Below are positions 55,201-64,000 of a DNA stretch of 64,000 nucleotides, piece by piece. The DNA is from Sinonovacula constricta. Taxonomy: Eukaryota > Mollusca > Bivalvia > Cardiida > Solecurtidae. How positions within the stretch are numbered: the first letter of the stretch is position 1; each line of letters begins with the position of its first letter. A model generated the notes under the pieces. That model did no database searches. It was not told the DNA's origin and was given only the letters and a program-made list of their open reading frames with translations. The stretch spans positions 31,266,423 through 31,330,422 of the forward strand of contig CM017572.1 of the NCBI GenBank assembly GCA_007844125.1, in the 5' to 3' direction. The position numbers were made by a program, and so were the translations under genes.

Positions 55201-56380
55201 GGACATGATTTGCTTCAAGGTCACACTTGACATTCAAGGTAGCGACCCAAATCATGCACGCGACACGTCGACTCGATATAGCGATAATTTTTGTGACAAA
55301 AAAGTTAATATCCAGCTTTAAATAACAAATTTATGAACCAGACACAATTTTGCTTCAAAGTCATGCTGTGGCCTTGACCTTTAAGGTAGCCCTCTCAATT
55401 TTGCGTGCAAAATGTCGCCTTGATATGACGATCATTTCTGTCACATAATTTTAAAATGCGACTTCAAAAAACAAAGTTATGGGCCGGACACAAATATTGG
55501 ACTGACGGACAACGCGGCGACTATATGCTTCCCCGAATTTTTTCATTCGAGGAGCATAAAAAATGATTATCGGTTATGTCTTCTGATGAGAACACAAACA
55601 TTTCGGACAGATAATGACATGAAAACTGTTTCTACTAGCTTTTGAAATGCAGGAAATGGTTCCATGTTAAAAGATATGCACAATGCCCCACTGTTATTAC
55701 ACAAACGTATTTCCTGTCCCAGCCACGCTGCACAGTTAGCTATTTTAAACTAAAAAAGAACCCTGTGACAACTTACTTTTAAGATCACATTTCATGATCA
55801 TCCAGGTAATCAGCTCTGAAATCGATATCTAGTTTTTGCTGAGCTCCCCATCGTTCTTATTCATAGATATGGACAGAATGGACAATGACAGCAATATATT
55901 TTATTATTTGTACTGTCTAACAATTTGGGTTATGTTATTACAGCCTTTATTTAAACTTAATTATAAGTTTAGGCCACAACTAGGCACATATTTCTTAGAA
56001 CAGGGGTAAAACGTTGCTTTATCTATTAGATATGGGCAAATTATTAAATCAACTTTAGATTTGACAACTTACCAGTGATCCAAGAGGCGACATTTCCGAC
56101 ACAGCAGTTCCTTGTGTTGGCGACAGTACAACGTTACTAACTCGTCAGCGTGCTTCCCACATTTCTCGGTTAGCACATCTTTGTTGTCTCCATGCCCTTT
56201 CACTACATTGTGATTTTCATTAAAATCATTATGAAAACCTAAGCATGGTGTACACAGATGTTTATTGCAGTCAGAGCAGTAATAATCTGCAGTCTTGTCA
56301 TTTTTCTTCTTGGCACAAATGGAACACTTAGGATCTTTATATTCATCTGACCACTTCTCTGCATCCATTGCTGCTGCCAT
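48741..56380 (-). CDS. RING-less B-box/coiled-coil/NHL-like (TRIM-related) protein, 581 aa
   Basis: Three coding exons (56,380-56,073; 52,904-52,019; 49,292-48,741) join in phase through GTAAGT donors and AG acceptors to give 581 residues. B-box 1 has all eight ligands (C19, C22, C35, C38, C43, C46, H50, H57). B-box 2 has C74, H77, C86, H89, C94, C97, H102 and C105, the last supplied by exon 2, which supports that junction. Residues ~120-270 are predicted coiled coil (KDLEDFAKKLLSQITELKEK). Residues ~290-335 are charged and proline-containing. From ~335 to the end the sequence has NHL/six-bladed-propeller style repeats (CCHLSDGSLMVADYNNRRLK; AWGVTTDHHGHVFVSGYNSQ). No RING precedes B-box 1, so ubiquitin-ligase activity is not expected from a RING. 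Such proteins are abundant in bivalves and are often proposed to act as scaffolds in immunity or signalling, but the role here is inference. The leader begins at an acceptor at 56,426, so an upstream untranslated exon is likely. Confidence 0.88.
49293..52018. other. Intron 2 of the intact gene (spacer)
   Basis: It contains repeated acceptor-like segments (ATTTTCAGGTTG) at about 49,390 and 49,775 resembling the exon 3 junction, a poly-G run of about 25 bases near 50,643-50,667, and otherwise AT-rich sequence. The poly-G tract is a likely sequencing-error site. Confidence 0.5.
50390..50593 (-). CDS. Small open frame, possible first exon or chance
   Basis: The frame reads MTDGKQNAQYQVVCDTSNSS and continues for 67 codons. 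A possible donor (ACACAGGTTACC) follows HRVVCLTQ. It has a natural-looking start and composition but no recognised domain. It sits on the same strand within intron 2 of the B-box/NHL gene, where it might be an alternative first exon. Confidence 0.2.
   Translation of the reverse strand: MTDGKQNAQYQVVCDTSNSSQNLLDLSSEIAHIGHRVVCLTQVTEYMNTNNCTHFIRHSTKYDVINI
52019..52904 (-). CDS. B-box/NHL gene, coding exon 2
   Basis: It starts after the acceptor TTTTCTATTAAG with G, which completes Trp103, then reads KCQEPQNIRDSSDELDADPE. It holds the coiled coil and the first propeller motif and ends QEVA before GTAAGT (phase 0). Its left-arm partner has a stop and a frameshift, whereas this exon is open for all 886 bases. 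Confidence 0.88.
52976..53053 (-). pseudogene. Exon-like B-box remnant in intron 1 (right arm)
   Basis: After an acceptor-like GGGGTATTCCAG the frame reads YLWCKDCSVQTCVWGL and then HYSDHIEV, open and similar to the left-arm copy. Entry from exon 1 would read TGC TTA CCT GTG GTG TAA, an immediate stop, so it cannot be a constitutive exon. It may be a poison exon or a relic. Confidence 0.4.
53475..53765 (+). mobile_element. SINE S2 in the right arm, best-preserved copy
   Basis: The head CCACAATAGCTCAGCTGGTA, the B box GAGTTCAAACCCCGGCC and the full body to GCACAGTATTGGCAAAAATA are present. It is the cleanest S2 copy in the window and mirrors 43,716-43,432. Confidence 0.88.
55050..55560 (-). 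repeat. Tandem-core repeat (CCTTGAAGGTCAAGG family), right arm
   Basis: This is the reverse complement of 40,010-40,520, with units carrying GTCACACTTGACATTCAAGG and GGTAGCGACCCAAATCATGC and the end ACAACGCGGCGACTATATGC. It was shared before the duplication. Confidence 0.75.
56073..56380 (-). CDS. B-box/NHL gene, coding exon 1
   Basis: The start codon is the ATG at 56,380-56,378 (MAAAMDAEKW). An in-frame ATG 51 bases upstream lies in the intron before the acceptor TTCTTGCAG (intron end 56,426) and is therefore rejected. The exon encodes both B-boxes except the last ligand and ends with two bases of Trp103 before GTAAGT. Confidence 0.87.
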
Positions 56381-56425
56381 ATTTACTATCTGGAACAAGA
56401 TCTCTAATGTACACTGAAGTCTGTG

Positions 56426-58975
56426 CTGCAAGAACTAGAGGTATGTGTTGCTAACTAGCCAATAGTCAATCTGCACCGAGCTTATCAGTAGGAAACACAA
56501 CAACTTAATCTTATCACAATAATGTTTAAATAAATAATTCAATTTGTTTTAATTAAATGCCTTTGTATACTTAGTGTATATTTTGTTTGCTTTATGTCGG
56601 ACTTCAGTTGGTTTGGGTTTGTGATATTTAACCAACTACAGCGTGTGCCAATGACACAACATTTGTACTCTATCACTTGAGACTATTAGATTCAGCTTAA
56701 GTTTAGCAGGAAATCTAATGCCAACCAGGCATGTAAAGTTGTACTGAAAATGTGTATTCATTAATATATTTCAACTGGCTTATGATTACTCTAATTCATG
56801 ACAGTAAACAGAAAGCGTATAGCATTTGTACACCACATTAAGTTGTAAATACACTTCTAATGCATGAATTGGTACATTCTAGTCGATGGGCATTTGAAAT
56901 CAATATGCAAGAAAAATAAGGTACAAAATCACAACTGATGCTAACCTTGAGACTGTTTGTCCAGAAGCAGAATTAAATGGTCTAATCAAAACCCACCAGC
57001 TATGGATAATGTATGATCAAACTGTAATGAAATGGAAATATAGGTATGATTACCAGTGTTGCTTAATTTAAGAACTCATTGTTTAATTGAAAGGACAGGC
57101 TGATATCCAAAAAAGTGCAATTTAAGATAAATTTACACTGTAATAAGAAAACCATTTTCTTTTAAAATGTAATGTATATAAAAGAAATTAAGTTGATTTT
57201 ATCCACGACTTGCCATACAGTAAGCACAAATTTCCAACGATATGGAAAGCTTATGGTATCTTATCCGCCAAAAAAGAACTTGGCTGGGACCACTAGTTGG
57301 TCCGCGGCCCTGCACACAAGTTGTCACAACCCGGAAGAAGATGCATTGATATTACCAACAAGCGGCGTCTGTTACACTCGATCTGGCTGAAAATGCTAGC
57401 AGCTGGAAGGCCACTATGAACTATTCTAACACAATCACAGACACTCAATGTTGCTTTAATGTATTTATGTAAATGTTCCACTAAGGGGAAATTATATCAT
57501 TCAATTAAACAACTACGCCCACAGATTCGCCATTTTATGTAAGACACGGCAGTGACTGCCTCGTTCTGATTTTGTTCTTTGACCCGGCGTTTCAGTACAA
57601 CACATGCAAGATGTTGGGAACCATGAACTGACCTTTATCTAGGTTTTGGGCAATCGGAACACCTCGGATAATTCACAAATCATCACGGATGATAGTCCCG
57701 AGGACGGAATTACCCCAGGAGTTCCGATTGGGTGGGCATGTATGACTAAGTAGCGAATAGAAGTCATATTTCGACTGGATCTCTCTTCAATTTTAATACG
57801 ACTTGGCATACAAGTTAAAACAATGCTAATGTGACACAGTATACGGCATGTTTTTGTATGAAATCGACATTACAATTGCTCATATTTGCGAGTATGACTT
57901 TTTAACTTTCGAATATATGAGTCTACTTAAGAAAATGGCCATACAGTAAAGTACATTACATTAAGCAAACTTTTAATAACTTATATTTTTGACTATTTAT
58001 TATTAAAGACATATTGTTAAGAAAGTGTTTACGCGCCGGGATTATCTCAAGTAAGAAAATTCTAAATTAGTAATATAATAAAGTAGTTTGATTATTTAAT
58101 TTAGTTGTTTAATATGAACTTCGGATGAGCTGGGCCAAACAACTGAAAATACACCCCTCATATTGATTAAAGAAATTGCTTTGATGGCCATGTCAGTAAC
58201 GCCAAGATACCATTAATTCATGCCCTTCAGTTGTATTATAAGACAATCTTTGTTGGTTCTTAGGAATATGCTAATGTCTATTAAAGGCAAACTTTTCTTT
58301 CTTCACCCCTACCCCGCAACCTCCACCCCAAGAACAAATTCATTAATGTCGGGTACCTTAAACCTAAAAAAAAAAAAAAAGTTGCAAATTGTCTACTTTC
58401 CATCAGAATTACAATTTGCAGGCGCGTAGCTGCAGTTGCGTACACATTGTCCAGCTACGTCATTATGACAGACCGTTTGGGTCTTCTGACATAAATTGAA
58501 ATACAACTTGTGAAATTATCCTTGATTTTCATATTGCTTTATATCTGTTCAACTTATTCCACATTATTATTTTTTATGTTGCGATTTCTCCAAATGGCTA
58601 AAATGCGTTTACTCCATATTATGACATTTTGCCTGAAGACACGATGATAAAAATACGTCTCCATAAAAACAAGAGATCTATTTCACGTATAAATCAATAA
58701 CGTGGATAAAATGGTATACATGCATGATTTAATACAATTTTTGTTTTAATACTTAAATATCTGTAACACAATACATTTTATTTAAAATCAAGTTATAGCT
58801 TGATACAGAAACCTGTCCAGAAGTCACCACGTACGATCTAGAAACACATGTTGTTTTGTCGGGAGAGCATGTCCCGTCCTGCCGGACCTCCATAGCGCCC
58901 ATGCGTATACATCAGATCATGCCCGCACAATTGTTAGGTTATAAATAAAAAATACCATGCCTAACGGTTAGCTTA
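56426..58975. other. Upstream region of the intact gene
   Basis: It is arm homology to about 37,130-39,140. The promoter and any untranslated first exon probably lie here. No clear TATA or initiator could be chosen. Confidence 0.45.
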
Positions 58976-58979
58976 ACCC

Positions 58980-59410
58980 CGGTTAGGCATTGTTTTCTTA
59001 GTGTTTTGGGGACGTTTCGATGTTTCGAACATAAAGCGTGTAATGAACAAGATTATTGAAACATAATCATAACAACAATTAAATAATACATCGTTGTTTG
59101 CAAGCACGGCAATAAAAACAAAACTCCTTTCCGCGAAACTCCTTTTCGCTATTTAACTCCTTTCCGCACTTTAGTCGTTCCGGAAGTTTAGTTTCGTCTC
59201 GGAAGTAGCGAGGCTGGATAAAATTTTCTGTGTTGTTTTGGGGTCATATTCTTAGTAGAAATGTTGGATTGGAGAGGTTTACAGCAAAGCGAATGGTTTT
59301 AAATCAATTATTTCGTTCGGTTCATGCATTCTTTCCGGTTTTGGGAGTTACACACTGTCGTTTTATTGTGTAAATGAGATATTTTGGTGTCCAAAATGCT
59401 AAGGGCTGAA
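58980..59410 (-). repeat. Repeat R2, right-arm copy without the insertion
   Basis: In reverse complement it reads through ACACAGAAAATTTTATCCAG with no interruption, in contrast to the left arm, where the 5.1-kb element sits at this point. Its other landmarks are as at 2,850-3,220. Confidence 0.85.
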
Positions 59411-59489
59411 TCCACCGTGATATTTTTGTGGAATAATCATTTGTATCTGGAAATTAGACACTATCTAAAGGTTAGTACTGTTTGTTTAT

Positions 59490-59748
59490 ATTTATTTATG
59501 GATGACAAGCAATTATCGACACCATGGGAAATAAATATGTTGCAGCAGCTGGGAATGGTCGATTGGGAGTTGGGCCCTGGACCAGTCTGTCGAGGTTTGA
59601 GAAGGAAAGGCGCCCGTGTGAGTGTATTTGTCTGGGCTATGTGTAACAGGAGTGGAAAAAGTGAGCCTTCACCTGGGTTCAAACCACAGACCTCCCCTAT
59701 TCTAGCCGGCCGCTCTACCATCTGAGATATAGAGGCTCTGCGAACGGA
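59490..59748 (-). mobile_element. SINE S3 in the right arm
   Basis: It mirrors 31,238-31,510, with CTCAGATGGTAGAGCGGCCG and a B box drifted to TGGTTTGAACCCAGG on the minus strand. Confidence 0.8.
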
Positions 59749-59754
59749 CGGTGT

Positions 59755-60815
59755 CGGCTCAAAAAGGCCCAATTCCAAAACAGCATGGTCAAAAACGGCC
59801 AAGACCAAAAGGACCACGTTTTAAAGGTGGTGGTATGGGAACGGCCAATAAATAGGGAGTCGAAAAGGCCCAAAGTGTGTGTGTGTGTGTAATGTGTACA
59901 TGCATGTTCAAGTAGAATATTGATGGTAATTGTTATTATTAATATTATTAATTTATTATATGTAAATGTACTATTGTAATATTTCCTTTATATTTAGTTG
60001 CTGTATCCTTTTAATAACATGAAAATATGTGTACTGTAGTGTTATTAAAACCTATTTTCTATTGAATTTTTCTTACCATGATTTAATTACTATGTTAAAT
60101 TGATCACTATTTTAAATTATATTTAAAACTTAATTTATATTAAATTTAATTCAATCTCCTAATAAATTTACATTTATGATTTACTTCACACTGTTCACTT
60201 TACAATAAAATATTATTCTTTTAATTAATTGTATCGAAACATTTTCCAGACTTCGTGCCAATTAATACTTCAAACTTTATTGAAATCCTTCCTAATTTCA
60301 ACATGGTATAAAATAACGTGTTTGTAATTTCTATTTATATCAATTACAATTAATTCGATATATTATTCTTGCACTATGTGCAGTTTGGCAGTGTTTGGCC
60401 TTCTATTTTCGTATGAATTATTTAATTCAAATGTCGATTAATTTATTATTTTATTCTTGGACTATTACTCTTTGGCAATCAGTGGCTTTAATTGTTCGTT
60501 TTAAAATTCCAAAGATTAACTGCGCCATCGTCTGGTTCCAAGCATCGAGTGAGAAAGCAGGAGGGGTGTTTGAATACTTGCTGTATTATTTACATACTGT
60601 AAATGTATTTTTGTAAACATGTATATCTAAAATTCACATTTTAACATATCTCGTGAACTCTTAAACAATAGTTTCGGCTACTTAATTACTCATTAAATAA
60701 ATCAGCATTTAACATAATATATATGTATATATATGATATATATATGGGCCTTTCTGGTCCAGGGCCGTTTTGGCATGGGCTTTTTCGGTTTTGGGCCATT
60801 TTTATCCCCGATTCG
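59755..60815. mobile_element. ~1-kb inverted-repeat element (right arm)
   Basis: One end carries CTCAAAAAGGCCCAATTCCA and the other GGGCCGTTTTGGCATGGGC and TCGGTTTTGGGCCATTTTTA, with an AT-rich interior. It mirrors 30,188-31,219. Confidence 0.55.
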
Positions 60816-61464
60816 AACAAACTACCAGTGAAACTGCTAGATATGCGGAAGCGAATGGCTTATCTGAGTAGCCTGGCATGGCATTAAAGTGGTTTTATTA
60901 TATACACAGTTAAAATATAAAAGACATGTGAATAACATGGATATGGGTTGGGCATGGCACCCAAATAATAGAATTAATATATACTTGTGCATTTAATCAT
61001 TTGAAAGGATTCTGCAGACACGAGTCATCCAGACTTCCCCCAACCTGGAGCCTCTCGGTCCACGACCGGGCGCCATACCGGTCAGGCCGCGCTAGATCCT
61101 TTTTTGGTGCTTTAGGCTGCAAAATGATGACTTCACCCGATAGATCCCTAAATTAAATACTTGACGATTTGAGATGCAAGAAAGATATAAAGGTAAGTAG
61201 AACATTTATTATTAATAATTTGTTATTAATACTAAGGCATTGATATATTTTTTGTTTATGTAACTGTGCGATGATTCTATTTCCTATGAATATATAGTTA
61301 ATTAAGTCTGTCCATACCTTAAACTTTGATGAACAAATTACTACTTTATTTGATTTTATCCATAGTTATTGTTTAAAACACCATTCTTGTTTACCTTCTT
61401 TGTTTGGATCATTTTTGTACATTTAATATATAAGTTACCTTAATATATGCTATTATACAAAAAT

Positions 61465-61570
61465 GGAAATCGCAGTCGACTGGTAATGTAGGCGTTGGGC
61501 CATGCAGGTGCAGTTCCTTGGTGAATTATCAGTTCGAGTCTGATGTGGACCTGTCTAATTGCACGACTGT
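61465..61570 (+). mobile_element. tRNA-like SINE head (family S4), right arm
   Basis: CGACTGGTAATGTAGGCG and ATCAGTTCGAGTCTGATG resemble A and B boxes. The inverse copy is at about 29,290-29,390 in the left arm. The rest of the element is short and unclassified. Confidence 0.5.
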
Positions 61571-62474
61571 CGACCACTGTTATTTGATTATTTAATTAGA
61601 ATTCTTCTCTCTAGGGCACCAATCTTTTCCAATTTAATTAGTTGTTATGAACATTAAGCCTTTCTCAGCATGTCACATATTTGATATAGTCACTATGTGC
61701 TCGACAGACAGGTTTTTTGGCTCACCGGAACACAACATTTTAGCTTGTGAACACAATCAGTACAAAATGAAATATCACAGTTAGTTTTAATTAATGGCGT
61801 GAGGGTTGCCTTATGCCAGGAAGGTTAAGATAAATTAAGACTTAAAATATAAGGATGGTTATTGCATGATTATGGATTGGCAATAGGCTTTTATATAAGA
61901 GGTTGGTTGTTTATGTTATATGTGAGGTATATGTACGTGTGTGATGTAGGTGTCATAAAAGTTATGGTTGTAAAATGATAATTTGTGCACTTTCATTTTC
62001 TTTTCACCTGTATATTTATGTTTTTGTCCACCATATTAACATAACAGTATTGACTTGCCTCACTTTATTATAATACAGTGCCTCTTTGGGACATACAATG
62101 GTGCTGGGATCACCTCATAAAGATATACAAAACAATTTAAAAACCAAGAAATGTAGTTGTTTAAAATAACAATTTTAGGACCAGTTAATAGTATGATTTT
62201 CAAAAAAATCAATAATTTAAATGTTAGATATTATATACAGTTAATTAATTACAGTCGCGACTATAAGTTGTTACAAGCCTGACCTGGATTTCTAATCTAT
62301 GTTTTATCAGATTATCTATATAGGAGAGACTGGTTAACATGTGGATGATGGGACTGGTATTTTAATTCTGTGGTCCCGTTGGTAGTCGGATTTCCTTTTA
62401 TTCGTCCACATGGACCATAGGAGTTAAAAGAAATAATATCATGCAACGCAAAGGTTGAGAAAAGAAGGGAAGGG

Positions 62475-62612
<138 letters not shown>

Positions 62613-62959
62613 CGTGTTTGACAATTACAAAGGATCTCTCCCATTCCCTATAGAGTAAGAGTATTATTTACATTCTTTAGCTTGTAAAGAGAGGGAGAGG
62701 TTTTTTATTTTATGTGAATTATAGAAATATGTTTATATAGTATTTTGTATAGATGTATGGACAGGCCTGTGTCCCTCAGAGGCACTGTAAGGCGAAAATG
62801 TCTAGAGCGCAGTAGAGAGATCTACTTGGTAACAATTTCCCCCCAGATATCTCAATCGTCCGATGAACCCCGTGCGGCGCCCCCGTATGATCAGAATCTG
62901 TGGTATAACAGCACGGTAGATGTAGCCTCTAAACTTAAATTGAAATTGAAATTATGGAA

Positions 62960-63330
62960 ATGTATGGATATTGTGAACACTCTAGAGGCCACAGTTTTAA
63001 TCCAATCTTTATCAAACTTAGTCAGAATGTTTGTCTGCATGAAATCTTGGATGAGTTCGTTATTGGGTCACGTGGGGTCAAAAAGTTGGACAGTAGGTCA
63101 AATCTTAGGAAAAGCTTGTGAATACACTAGAGACCACATTTATAGCCCAATCTTCACCAAACTTAGTCAGAATGTTTGTCTGCATGAAATCTTGGATGAG
63201 TTCGTTACTGGATCACGTGGGGTCAATAAGTTGGACAGTAGGTCAAATCTAAGGAAAAGCTTGTGAATACACTAGAGACTACATTTATAGCCCAATCTTC
63301 ACAAACTAGATCAGAATATTTGTCTGGACA
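62960..63330 (+). mobile_element. Tandem-core hairpin element, partial core
   Basis: About two and a half ~145-bp core units (TTGTGAATACACTAGAGACC, ATGTTTGTCTGCATGAAATC, GGATCACGTGGGGTCAATAA) are present without either end hairpin. Confidence 0.8.
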
Positions 63331-64000
63331 CCATACGATTTTGACCTTGTGACCCTTCTCTTGGCAGTAGTTGATAACTATTTTATTTTTTTTAAGAGGT
63401 CGGGTCTAGATCTGCTATAGATAGTTTCTACATCAGTGAAGATCCCTTATCTTGGCAGCCATCTTTGATGGCAACTTCAAGGGATTTTCAGATGAATTGT
63501 ATAGAAGAGTAAATTTTATTTTCTTCATTTGTGGTCTAAAAATTAAAAGCTATACACCATTGGAAAGCTCTTAAAATACATATTTTTAAACTACAATCTT
63601 TTAGAAATTGATAAATATACACAGAATAAATACACAGAAATAAGTATAATTACTGGTTCATATTCAAACAAAATTAACAGTGTATCATTTTGGGTTGTAT
63701 TTTTTTTTACCTTTTTAACTATCAAAATATAGCTTTGATATTTAAAATACTTCATAAAAGCTGTTAAATTTGATATCAAATTCAGTAAAATAGACTGATA
63801 AATAAAAAACACAGTAGTGAGTTTAATACAGCATATATTTCCAGGTTATAGCCTGCATTAGCTTCTGCCTTCAAAGATGGCTGCCGTAAACTCTCTTATC
63901 AGTGCCTATGACATCACATGAAAACTAGCTATTGTGAATATATTCATTGTATATTTACATATTTGTATGAATTATATATTTAAAGGGGCACACCTAAGTA
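63331..64000. other. AT-rich end of window, nothing recognised
   Basis: A diverged inverted pair (GGCAGCCATCTTTGATGGCA near 63,455 and CTTCAAAGATGGCTGCCGTA near 63,870) brackets ~400 bases and may be the ends of another small element. No gene was seen. Confidence 0.4.

Larger units (their letters stand above)
52031..61645 (-). repeat. Right arm of the large inverted duplication
   Basis: It is the reverse complement of the left arm, as listed there, about 9.6 kb without the left arm's two large insertions. The outer edge is near 61,645, where the match to about 29,220 ends. Interspersed SINEs and old elements sit at mirrored places in both arms, so they were already present before duplication. 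Confidence 0.92.

Noticed and set aside
29220..61645. Palindrome as a pure haplotig assembly artefact
   Set aside because: The arms differ by about 15% of residues in exon 2, carry distinct insertions and lesions, and are inverted, which is not expected from two alleles joined in tandem.

Overview
The window looks like nuclear DNA of a bivalve mollusc, probably a heterodont clam or mussel. It is AT-rich and intron-rich. It carries several copies of repeat families that begin AGCTCACCTGAGCAC and have ~145-bp tandem cores, many tRNA-derived SINE copies, and a RING-less B-box/NHL (TRIM-like) gene of the kind that is expanded in bivalves. I cannot name the species. One 100-base N gap (45,089-45,188) shows that this is a draft assembly. 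Most of the sequence is repeat or intron; only two genes are convincingly coding.

Region 1 (about 1-19,270) holds, on the + strand, the 5' part of a COP1-type E3 ubiquitin ligase gene. Exons at 4,011-4,129, 5,472-5,531, 7,733-7,830, 10,593-10,657 and 11,483-11,577 encode a basic N-terminus, an intact C3HC4 RING and the start of the coiled-coil region. The introns are filled with a 36-bp minisatellite, SINEs and tandem-core repeat elements. No exons for the WD40 half were found. Upstream lie a 594-bp inverted-repeat MITE and two old repeat copies. Downstream lies a ~2-kb 31-bp satellite.

Region 2 (about 19,280-29,200) is accessory. It contains a decayed LINE with endonuclease, partly duplicated reverse transcriptase and RNase H remnants, a 91-bp tandem array, an 11-bp TATGGTTATGG minisatellite split by a 2.6-kb non-autonomous hAT element with a matching 8-bp target duplication, and an inverted tandem-core element.

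Region 3 (about 29,220-61,645) is one very large imperfect inverted duplication. The left arm runs from 29,220 to the gap and the right arm from about 52,019 to 61,645; the arms read toward each other around a ~7-kb spacer. Each arm carries a copy of the B-box/NHL gene. The right copy (minus strand, exons at 56,380-56,073, 52,904-52,019 and 49,292-48,741) is intact at 581 residues, and its last exon lies in the spacer. The left copy (plus strand, 39,185-45,088) has two frameshifts and a nonsense codon and is a pseudogene. The left arm was later interrupted by a 5,126-bp element with long, internally repeated terminal inverted repeats and a perfect 9-bp target duplication, which resembles a Mutator or foldback transposon. 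Paralogous unfilled sites survive at about 3,024-3,040 and in the right arm near 59,222-59,240.

Region 4 (61,645-64,000) continues an old repeat that matches 735-2,070 in inverse orientation. This copy has gained a (TA)66 microsatellite. The region ends in a partial tandem-core element. All gene calls rest on reading conserved motifs and splice signals by eye; no database search was possible.
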